Below the pieces are notes generated by a model. It saw only the letters and a list, made by a program, of their open reading frames with translations. It made no database searches and had not been told where the DNA came from. Below, one piece after another: positions 16,606-23,974 of a stretch of 64,000 nt of DNA. Positions within the stretch are counted from its first letter, which is position 1. Each line of letters starts with the position of its first letter. The DNA comes from Enterovirga rhinocerotis. Its GTDB lineage: Bacteria > Pseudomonadota > Alphaproteobacteria > Rhizobiales > Beijerinckiaceae. The DNA lies in contig NZ_SNZR01000015.1 of assembly GCF_004363955.1 (NCBI RefSeq), positions 124,001 through 188,000 of the forward strand. Direction: 5' to 3'. Made by a program: the position numbers and the translations under genes.

Positions 16606-17841
16606 ATGACCGCTCCTTCTTCCGACTCTCCGCTGCCGCCGATGCCCCTGCAGGGCGTGAAGGTGGTGGACATCGCCGGCTTCCTCGCCGCGCCCATCGG
16701 CGCCATGTTCCTGGCCGATTACGGGGCGGACGTGACGAAGGTTGAGCGTCCCGGCACGGGCGACGAGTCTCGCTATTGGGGGAACGCCAAGGACGGGGTC
16801 GGGCTCTATTACAAGGTGCTCAACCGCAACAAGAAATCGGTCGAGGCGGACATGCGCACGCCCCTCGGCGTCGAGATCGTCAAGCGCCTCGTCAAGGACG
16901 CCGACATCCTCGTAGAGAACTACCGGCCGGGAACGCTCGAGAAATGGGGCCTCGGCTGGGACGTCCTGTCGGAGATCAATCCGAAGCTGATCATGCTGCG
17001 CATCACCGGCTTCGGCCAGTACGGGCCGAACTCCGCCCGGCCGGGCTTCGGCACGCTGGCCGAGGCCTATGCCGGCTTCGCCTATATCAACGGGCCCGCG
17101 GACCGCCCGCCTGTCCTGCCCGCCTTCGGCCTCGCCGATTCGACGGCCGGCCTGATGGGCGCCTTCCTGTGCATGGTGGCGCTCAAGGGGCGCGACGTGA
17201 ACGGCGGCAAGGGGCAGTTCATCGACCTCGCGCTCTACGAGCCGCTCTTCACGCTGCTCGGGCCGCAGGCCGTCAATTTCGACCAGCTCGGCCTGATCCA
17301 GGAGCGCAACGGCAGCTTCCACTCCTTCACGGCGCCGAGGAACTGCTACCGCACCAAGGACGGCAAATACGTCGCGATCGCGGGAGCCTCGCAATCGACC
17401 TTCGAGCGGATGTGCGAGGCGCTGGAATGCCCGGACATCCCGAAGGATCCGCGCTTCAAGGGCAACCGCGACCGGATCGACAACAACAAGGACCTCGATC
17501 CGCCGCTCGCCGCGGCCGTCGAGCGCTTCACGCTCGATGAATTGCTGGAGCGCTTCATCCAGGCCGAGGCTGCCGTCGCGCCGGTGAACAACATCGCCCA
17601 GATCTTCGAGGACGAGCATTTCCAGGCCCGCGAGAACATCGTCGCCGTCGACGACGAGGAACTCGGCGGCCCGGTCCGGTTCCAGAACGTCGTCGGCAAG
17701 CTCTCGGCGACGCCGGGCCGCGTTCTCCATGCCGGACCGAAGCTCGGCTCCAGCAACCGGGCGATCCTCATCGACCGGCTCGGCTTCACCGAGGACGAAC
17801 TCGGTATCCGCGCGAAGCCGGACGACCGCGACGCGGCTTGA
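16606..17841 (+). CDS. Class III CoA-transferase, CaiB/BaiF family
   Basis: Transfers CoA between a donor thioester and an organic acid. The 411-residue protein has the family N-terminus MPLQGVKVVDIAGFLAAPIGAMFLADYGADVTKVE, the NKKSVEADMRTPLG segment, VENYRPGTLEKWGLGWDVL, and the catalytic Asp in GLADSTAGLMGAF near residue 172. GGAG precedes the ATG by about 8 bases. The downstream HMG-CoA-lyase-like gene begins 34 bases later. Together with the transporter this suggests uptake of a carboxylic acid, activation to its CoA ester and C-C cleavage. The exact acid is not indicated. Confidence 0.9.
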   Translation: MTAPSSDSPLPPMPLQGVKVVDIAGFLAAPIGAMFLADYGADVTKVERPGTGDESRYWGNAKDGVGLYYKVLNRNKKSVEADMRTPLGVEIVKRLVKDADILVENYRPGTLEKWGLGWDVLSEINPKLIMLRITGFGQYGPNSARPGFGTLAEAYAGFAYINGPADRPPVLPAFGLADSTAGLMGAFLCMVALKGRDVNGGKGQFIDLALYEPLFTLLGPQAVNFDQLGLIQERNGSFHSFTAPRNCYRTKDGKYVAIAGASQSTFERMCEALECPDIPKDPRFKGNRDRIDNNKDLDPPLAAAVERFTLDELLERFIQAEAAVAPVNNIAQIFEDEHFQARENIVAVDDEELGGPVRFQNVVGKLSATPGRVLHAGPKLGSSNRAILIDRLGFTEDELGIRAKPDDRDAA

Positions 17842-17875
17842 GCCCGACGGCGCATTGCCGCCAGGAGAACCCTTG

Positions 17876-18832
17876 ATGCTCCAGCTTCCGAAAAGCGTGA
17901 CCGTGGTGGACGTCTCCGCCCGAGACGGGCTGCAGAGCTTCCACCGCTGGGTCGAGACGGATGTGAAGGTGCAGATGGTCGACCGGCTTTCGGCGACCGG
18001 CTTTCCCGTCGTCGAGGTCACGAACTTCGCCCATCCGCGCGTCATCCCGCATCTGCGCGACGCCGAGGAGGTGATGGAGCGGATCACCCGGCGGCCCGGC
18101 ATCGTCTACCGGGCCCAGGCACCGAATGCGCGGGGCGCGGAGCGGGCGGTCGCGACGAAGCCCGGGGAGATCCTCGGCCTCATCACGGCGAGCGAGAGCT
18201 ACAACCGCAAGAACCAGAACATGACGATCGAGCAGGGCGTCGGCGCCGCGCTCGAAACCTTCCGCGTCGCGGACCGGGCCGGCATCCCCTTCGTGATGGC
18301 GGTCGGCATGGCCTATTGGTGCGCCTATGACGGCCCGATCCCGGAGGAGCGGGTGCTCGACATCGTCGGGCGGCTCCGGAACGGCGGCATCCGGCGCTAT
18401 TATTACGCCGGCTCGCTCGGCGTCGAAGACCCGCGCTCCGTGGGCTCCCTGATCCGCCGGACGCTCGAGACCTATCCCGACGTCGAGATCGGCTTCCACG
18501 TCCACAACCTCGCCGGCAACGGGCTCGCCAATATCCTCGCCGCGCTCGATGCGGGCGCGACCTTCATCGAGGGCGCCATCTGCGGCATCGGCGGCGGCAT
18601 CATGACGCCGACCACGATGGGCGCGGTCGGCAACCTCGCGACCGAGGACGTCGTCCAGTTCCTGAACGAGATGGGGATCGAGACCGGCCTCGATACGAAG
18701 GCCGTGCTCGATACGGCCTTCGACGTCGCCGCCCTGCTCGACATCAAGCCGCAGAGCTACGTCTCGGCCGCCGGAACGCGGGCCATGATCATGGAGGATG
18801 CGAGGGCGAGCGCCCGTCAGCATCCGGCCTGA
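17876..18832 (+). CDS. HMG-CoA lyase-like pyruvate-carboxylase/HMGL-family lyase
   Basis: A TIM-barrel lyase of the DRE/HMGL family, 318 residues. Seen features: VDVSARDGLQ near residue 10 (catalytic Arg-Asp), VEVTNFAHP near 45, the metal-ligand pair FHVHN near 206, and VGNLATEDVVQFL near 250. In genuine HMG-CoA lyase the catalytic cysteine sits in GLGGCP; here the corresponding segment reads GIGGGIMTP, with the nearest Cys a few residues earlier (AICGIGGG). So the chemistry may be related cleavage of another beta-hydroxyacyl-CoA. ATG 17876 has AGGAGA about 8 bases upstream. Probably the last gene of the permease-CoA-transferase-lyase unit. Confidence 0.82.
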   Translation: MLQLPKSVTVVDVSARDGLQSFHRWVETDVKVQMVDRLSATGFPVVEVTNFAHPRVIPHLRDAEEVMERITRRPGIVYRAQAPNARGAERAVATKPGEILGLITASESYNRKNQNMTIEQGVGAALETFRVADRAGIPFVMAVGMAYWCAYDGPIPEERVLDIVGRLRNGGIRRYYYAGSLGVEDPRSVGSLIRRTLETYPDVEIGFHVHNLAGNGLANILAALDAGATFIEGAICGIGGGIMTPTTMGAVGNLATEDVVQFLNEMGIETGLDTKAVLDTAFDVAALLDIKPQSYVSAAGTRAMIMEDARASARQHPA

Positions 18833-18958
18833 CCGGCCGGCGTCGCCGCGGGATCGTTCAGAGCATGCTGCGGAAAAGTGGAACCCGGCTTTCCAACAAC
18901 AGCATGCTTAAACAATAGCTTAGAGCGCGCTGGTGCTTCCGCGGAACAGCAGCGTTCT
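18833..18958. repeat. Palindromic intergenic element
   Basis: The core 18863-18907 is an imperfect hairpin with perfect outer arms GCATGCTG / CAGCATGC and inner GGAAAAG / CTTTCC pairing, followed by a short AT-rich tail (TTAAACAATAGCTTAGAGCG). Elements of this form (GCATGCTGCGGAAAAGTGG-like) recur between genes in several Hyphomicrobiales, from memory. It may also help end transcription of the lyase gene. Only one copy was noticed in this window. Confidence 0.5.
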
Positions 18959-19299
18959 CTAAGACACCATGGCGAGGACGCGGTTCTCGTTCGGCGGCGC
19001 GCGCTCCGCCTCGGCATGGAGCCGGACTCGGTCCCGTCCATCCGCCTTGGCGCGGTAGAGCGCCTCGTCGGCCCGTCTGAAATCGTCTTCGAGCGGGGCC
19101 TTCACCGAGCAGGGCGCTCGGCCTAGCGGACGAGATAGACCGAGATCGGCGTCGACACGACGATCGGCGCGAGGGCCGTGAAGACCCAGGCTGTCGCGGG
19201 CATGTAGAGCCCGACGAGGTGGGAATAGATCGCCATGAGGCCGACCGAGCCGAGGGCGGAGCACAGCACGGTCGTGACGATCAGACGCGAGCCCGACAT
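18959..19299 (-). pseudogene. Decayed diguanylate cyclase (GGDEF) gene, internally deleted
   Basis: Two joined remnants on the minus strand. The 5' piece (19123-19299) encodes MSGSRLIVTTVLCSALGSVG and continues through two hydrophobic segments to ISVYLVR, then a TAG where a CAG (Gln) would be expected before an AER segment, as in membrane-anchored GGDEF proteins. The 3' piece (18959 to about 19110), in another frame, encodes DDFRRADEALYRAKADGRDRV and ends at TAG 18959; this is the C-terminal end of a GGDEF domain. Almost the entire catalytic domain, including the GGDEF loop, is missing between them. The gene cannot make c-di-GMP. Confidence 0.72.
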
Positions 19300-19385
19300 G
19301 GCGCGTGGTTAGCAGAGTCCGGACCCGGACAGTCGAGCAAATTCCATCGAGCTTGGCAGATTCTCCGCAGGCCTGCGGCGATCGC

Positions 19386-21836
19386 TCAGCCGTTCGCGTC
19401 CACGAAGCTGTCCAGCACCATCTTGCGGCCGGCCTTGTCGAAATCGACGGTGAGCTTGTTGCCGTCGATGGCGGCGACGGTGCCCGGTCCGAACTTGAGG
19501 TGCAGGACGCGTGCGCCGATCTCGTAAGGGGAGGGGGAGCCGGTCGATTTGGCCAGGACCTCGCCTTCGATGAGCTGCGGCGAGGGTCGTCCCCGGCCGC
19601 CCGGCCCCCGGCGGCCCGCCTGGAAGGGACCTGCGAAGCCGGAGCCGTTTTCGGAGAACCCGCCGCCGCCACGCCAATCGTTGTCGGGGTCGCGGGCCGC
19701 TTCGGCAGCCCGCGCCTGGGCGCGCTGCCAGCCGGGCGTCTGGTAGGAGGAGGCGAAGGGCGTCATGCCCTCGAAGCGCGAGGCCGTGCGGCCGGAATAG
19801 GCGGCCGGTGCCTCCCGGACCTCGACGTTCTCCTCCGGCAATTCGTCGATGAATCGCGAGGGGATGGTGGCGTTCCAGAGGCCGTGGATGCGCCGGTTCG
19901 AGGCGAAGTAGATATGGGCCCGGCGCTTGGCGCGGGTGAGCCCGACATGGGCGAGGCGGCGCTCCTCCTCCAGCCCGGCCCGGCCGTTCTCGTCGAGCGC
20001 GCGCTGCGAGGGGAACAGGCCTTCCTCCCAGCCCGGCAGGAAGACAGTCTCGAATTCGAGGCCCTTGGCGGCGTGCAGCGTCATCAGCGAGACGCGCTCC
20101 TGGTCGCCGTCCTCGTTCGCATCCATGACGAGCGAGATGTGTTCGAGGAAGGCCGGCAGGTCCGGGAACTCCTCCATGGAGCGCACGAGTTCCTTGAGGT
20201 TCTCGAGCCGCCCCTGCGCGTCGGCCGATTTCTCCTTGGCCCACATGTCGGTGTAGCCGGATTCCTCGAGGATCGTCTGGGCGAGCTCGTGATGGGGCGT
20301 CTTCTCCATCGCCGTCCGCCAGCGGTCGAACTGCGCCATCAGGCTCCGCAGGGAGCGCCGGGGCGCGGGCTTCATCTCGTCGGATTCGACGAGATAGCGC
20401 GCGGCCTGCATCAGCGGCACCCGGGCGCGCCGGGCATGGGCGTGGAGGAGGGCCACGGCCGCATCGCCGAGGCCGCGCTTCGGGGTGTTGACGATGCGCT
20501 CGAAGGCGAGGTCGTCGGCCGGCTGGGCCGTCGCGCGCAGATAGGCGAGGGCGTCGCGGATCTCGGCCCGCTCGTAGAAGCGCGGGCCGCCGATGACGCG
20601 GTACGGCAGGCCGAGCGTGACGAAGCGGTCCTCGATCTCGCGCATCTGGGCGGAGATGCGCACCAGCACCGCGACCTCGGAGAGGTTCTCCTTGCGGGAA
20701 TGGAGCGCCTCGATCTCCTCGCCGATCTGTCGCGCCTCCTCCTCGGAATCCCAGGCCCCGGTGACGCTGACGCGCTCGCCCGGCTCGTCGTCCGTGCGCA
20801 GCGTCTTGCCGAGCCGGTCCTTGTTCTTGGCGATGAGCCCCGAGGCGGCGGAGAGGATATGGGCGGTCGAGCGGTAGTTGCGCTCGAGCCGGATCACGAC
20901 CGCGCCCGGAAAATCGTGATCGAAGCGCAGGATGTTGTCGACCTCGGCGCCCCGCCAGCCATAGATCGACTGGTCGTCGTCGCCGACGCAGCAGACGTTC
21001 TTGCGGGCCTGGGCGAGGAGGCGCAGCCACAGATACTGCGCGACGTTCGTGTCCTGGTACTCGTCGACCAGCATGTAGCGGAAGCGCTGCTGATATTGCT
21101 CCAGCACGTCCGGATTCTCGCGCCACAGGCGCAGGCATTCGAGCAGGAGATCGCCGAAATCGACCGCGTTCAGCGTCTTCAGACGGTCCTGATAGGCTTG
21201 GTAGAGCCCCGTGCCGCGCCCGTTCGCGAAGGCCGCGGCCTCGCCCGGCGGCACGTCCTTTGGCGTCAGGCCCCGGTTCTTCCAGCCGTCGATGAAGGAA
21301 GCGAGCTGGCGCGCCGGCCAGCGCTTCTCGTCGATGTTCTCGGCCGTGATGACCTGTTTCAGCAACCGGAGCTGATCGTCCACCCCGAGGATGGTGAAGT
21401 CCGAACGCAGGCCGACGAGCTCGGCATGGCGCCGCAGGATCTTGGTGCCGATGGCGTGGAAGGTGCCGAGCCAGGGCATGCCTTCGCCTGCCGGCCCGAC
21501 GAGATGGGCGACGCGCTCCTTCATCTCGCGCGCGGCCTTGTTGGTGAAGGTCACGGCAAGGATGCCGGACGGCCAGGCGAGGCCCGTCGCGATGAGATGG
21601 GCGATGCGGGTCGTCAGGACCCGCGTCTTGCCGGTGCCCGCGCCCGCGAGGACGAGGACGGGCCCCTCGGTCGTCTCGACCGCCTGGCGCTGCTCGGCAT
21701 TGAGGCCGGAGAGGTAATCGGTCGCCGGACGATGGTCCGCCGGCACCGCGGCCGCGCGCGCCCGCTCGCTGATCGTGAGGGGGCGGACGGATTCTCCGGC
21801 TTCGGGCGGCGTCGGCAACGCGTGGGCGCGACTCAT
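19386..21836 (-). CDS. uvrD: ATP-dependent DNA helicase UvrD/PcrA
   Basis: Superfamily 1A 3'-5' helicase for excision and mismatch repair. The 816-residue protein has LNAEQRQAVETTEGPVLVLA, Walker A AGAGTGKTRVL near residue 65, VTFTNKAAREMKERV, motif II MLVDEYQDTN, motif III QSIYGWRGAE, IRLERNYRST, VSLMTLHAAKGLEFE and GLTRAKRRAHIYFA in order. The C-terminal region has a Gly-rich linker followed by a Tudor-like domain (GARVLHLKFGPGTVAAIDG) as in PcrA. ATG 21836 was chosen over an upstream in-frame start because of AGGAAGGGG immediately before it and because upstream residues are unrelated. Confidence 0.93.
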   Translation of the reverse strand: MSRAHALPTPPEAGESVRPLTISERARAAAVPADHRPATDYLSGLNAEQRQAVETTEGPVLVLAGAGTGKTRVLTTRIAHLIATGLAWPSGILAVTFTNKAAREMKERVAHLVGPAGEGMPWLGTFHAIGTKILRRHAELVGLRSDFTILGVDDQLRLLKQVITAENIDEKRWPARQLASFIDGWKNRGLTPKDVPPGEAAAFANGRGTGLYQAYQDRLKTLNAVDFGDLLLECLRLWRENPDVLEQYQQRFRYMLVDEYQDTNVAQYLWLRLLAQARKNVCCVGDDDQSIYGWRGAEVDNILRFDHDFPGAVVIRLERNYRSTAHILSAASGLIAKNKDRLGKTLRTDDEPGERVSVTGAWDSEEEARQIGEEIEALHSRKENLSEVAVLVRISAQMREIEDRFVTLGLPYRVIGGPRFYERAEIRDALAYLRATAQPADDLAFERIVNTPKRGLGDAAVALLHAHARRARVPLMQAARYLVESDEMKPAPRRSLRSLMAQFDRWRTAMEKTPHHELAQTILEESGYTDMWAKEKSADAQGRLENLKELVRSMEEFPDLPAFLEHISLVMDANEDGDQERVSLMTLHAAKGLEFETVFLPGWEEGLFPSQRALDENGRAGLEEERRLAHVGLTRAKRRAHIYFASNRRIHGLWNATIPSRFIDELPEENVEVREAPAAYSGRTASRFEGMTPFASSYQTPGWQRAQARAAEAARDPDNDWRGGGGFSENGSGFAGPFQAGRRGPGGRGRPSPQLIEGEVLAKSTGSPSPYEIGARVLHLKFGPGTVAAIDGNKLTVDFDKAGRKMVLDSFVDANG

Positions 21837-21921
21837 GCCCCTTCCTGATCCAAAACCATGGCGCCGTCGAGGCTGAGCGCCGCGCTGTCCGCTCTCGTCC
21901 ACCGGTACGGGCGGCGTTCTC

Positions 21922-23496
21922 TCAGCGGGTTCGGGCGGGTCCGACGATCCGGTAGAGCGTGAAGCGGCTATCCGACGAGATGGGGGACAGGAGATGCGGA
22001 AGCGGGTTCGCGGCGACGGGCCCCAGCGGAGAGAGGAGATAGAGGTACTCGAAATCCCGAACCCAATGCCGCAGGTGGTCCGCGATCGGAATCGACGCAT
22101 CGGGACGGACCAGAAACTCCTTCAACACGCTCAGCGACGGCGGGTCGCTGTCGGGCACCGAGAGGCGCCTTACGTCCGGGGCAGGACGGATGGGCTGCTT
22201 TCCCGGATGCATGAACAGCGTCGGCACGAAGGCATTGGCTTCGAGGATCGCGAGCGTCGGGAGGTGATGGATCGGCAGGTCCCACAGCCGTGAGGTCAGG
22301 CCGCGCCTGTCGGCCTCGTCATAGGCCGACAGGACTCTCGCGCCGCGCGGCAGGGTGGCGGCGGAGGCGAGGAAAGCCCGATAGGTCGAGGAATAGGCGG
22401 ATTGGTTCCACGTGACGATCGACAGATTGAGGGCGAGAAGAAGCCCCAAGGCGATCCGCGTGCCCGTTTGCGCGGCGCGGTCTCGGAAGCGGATCTCGAC
22501 GAAGGCGGGCAGGATGAGGGCCGCAGCGAGGGGGACGCGGATATCGACCAGCGCCGAATCCAGAAGCCTGTGCGGCATCAGGAGGTAAAGGACGACGAAG
22601 CCTGCCGCGAGAAGGGGGCCGGCGCCGATCGATCGGAGCTCTCCCCGGCGTGCCAGGAGCCAGCCTCCGCCTGCGATCGCGACGAGGATCGTGAGCGAGA
22701 CGGGACGCGAGAACCCATTGGCTGCGATTCCAAACAACAGCTTCGATGCCGGCGACCACAGTGTCGTCTGGGCACCGACCGACGCCCCCGACAGGAGCGT
22801 GATCGCGAACAGGGCAGCCGGGGGCAGGACGAGCGCGAGGACGATCCATGATCGCTGCGACAGAGGGATGCGTTCCTGCCGCCAGCGCCACAATTCGTAG
22901 AGGCCGATGGCCCAGCCATAGAGGCCGAGAGCGAAGAGATGGCTCACAAACAGAACCAGGCACGCGAGCGCATGCCATGCCAACGCTCCGCCAAGCGTTC
23001 GCCTCGTCTGCCGGATCCACATGGCGAAGGCGAGAAGCGCAAGCCCGAGGCCAAACTGGAAGTTGAGAAAGCTCCACGCAAACGGGGGCGCGTAGAGGAA
23101 AAGAACCGCGGCGTAGCCCGCCCACGCGATGCGCCCCTTCACGGCAAGGTCGAGCGACACGGCGCCACCGATGACGAGCGCCTGGCTTACGATCAGGAAC
23201 AGGAGGGTCGCGGCTTCAATTCCGACGAGGCGGCCAAGCGGCGGCACGATCGCGTCCATCGCGAGGTTCGGTACGAAGGACCAAACGACCTCGTAATGGG
23301 GATTGGCGTCCGGCGTCCCGTCCCGCATCAGGATCGACATGCGCGCGAGGTGGTTGGGATAGTCGAGCAGCGCCGGCACCGGTCCCGCGACAAGCATCGG
23401 GGCGATAGCGATCACGACGAGGAGCGCGAGGCCAAGGGCCGGACGATCCATCCAGGGAGGCGTCGGTGCCGCCGAGCAAGGGGTGAACCGAGTCAT
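21922..23496 (-). CDS. Polytopic membrane protein, GT-C glycosyltransferase-like
   Basis: A 524-residue inner-membrane protein with about ten to eleven predicted helices: the first at about residues 20-42, then repeated hydrophobic blocks to about residue 370, followed by a soluble C-terminal part. The loop after helix 1 reads LLDYPNHLARM, a position where GT-C glycosyltransferases and mannosyltransferase-like proteins carry an acidic motif. I cannot assign a substrate, and no polysaccharide genes are adjacent. The gene lies upstream of uvrD with an 85-base gap. GC is slightly lower than in its neighbours. Confidence 0.6.
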   Translation of the reverse strand: MTRFTPCSAAPTPPWMDRPALGLALLVVIAIAPMLVAGPVPALLDYPNHLARMSILMRDGTPDANPHYEVVWSFVPNLAMDAIVPPLGRLVGIEAATLLFLIVSQALVIGGAVSLDLAVKGRIAWAGYAAVLFLYAPPFAWSFLNFQFGLGLALLAFAMWIRQTRRTLGGALAWHALACLVLFVSHLFALGLYGWAIGLYELWRWRQERIPLSQRSWIVLALVLPPAALFAITLLSGASVGAQTTLWSPASKLLFGIAANGFSRPVSLTILVAIAGGGWLLARRGELRSIGAGPLLAAGFVVLYLLMPHRLLDSALVDIRVPLAAALILPAFVEIRFRDRAAQTGTRIALGLLLALNLSIVTWNQSAYSSTYRAFLASAATLPRGARVLSAYDEADRRGLTSRLWDLPIHHLPTLAILEANAFVPTLFMHPGKQPIRPAPDVRRLSVPDSDPPSLSVLKEFLVRPDASIPIADHLRHWVRDFEYLYLLSPLGPVAANPLPHLLSPISSDSRFTLYRIVGPARTR

Positions 23497-23696
23497 CGCC
23501 TCATCGAAACCCTGCGGCGTCCTCCCGCGCGGTGTGAGGCATGATCGGCCGGATTGCTGAACGAATCGCCATTAGCCGATGTCGGTCAGCCGGCGTTCAG
23601 GGCGCGGCCGTCACGGGCGAGACGAACCGACGCGGCAGGTGGCGTTGACCGCGCGTCCAGCCAGCACCACTTTCGACCGCAAGGAGCCGTTTCATC

Positions 23697-23954
23697 ATGC
23701 GTCTTTTCGTTGCGGCGGCCGCATTGGCCGGTGGACTCGCCTTTTCCTTCGGCGCCTCCGCTCAATACGATTCGGCGGCGAGCCGGGCCGAGAACCAGGT
23801 CGGATCGATCAACCGCTCGATCACGACGCAGGAGCGCGGCCGGGCCCTTCAGCAGCAGAACCAGTTCGAGACGAACGCGATCCGCAACCAGATCACGCGT
23901 CCGGCCCCGCCGCCGCTCGTGCCGAGCCCGATGGCCGCGCCTCTGCGGCGCTGA
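23697..23954 (+). CDS. Small exported protein, unknown function
   Basis: An 85-residue protein with a clear signal peptide (MRLFVAAAALAGGLAFSFGA, cleavage near ASA-Q at about residue 22). The mature part is Gln/Asn/Arg-rich (ITTQERGRALQQQNQFE) and ends in a Pro-rich tail. An AGGAGCC stretch lies about 8 bases before the ATG. It is convergent with the S9 peptidase gene, 20 bases away. No family recognised; probably periplasmic. Confidence 0.65.
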   Translation: MRLFVAAAALAGGLAFSFGASAQYDSAASRAENQVGSINRSITTQERGRALQQQNQFETNAIRNQITRPAPPPLVPSPMAAPLRR

Positions 23955-23974
23955 GCGCGGCACGCCGAGCGGGA

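Noticed and set aside
14686-18102. A minus-strand open frame of about 1,138 codons
   Set aside because: Antisense to the permease, CoA-transferase and lyase genes, which have strong family motifs.
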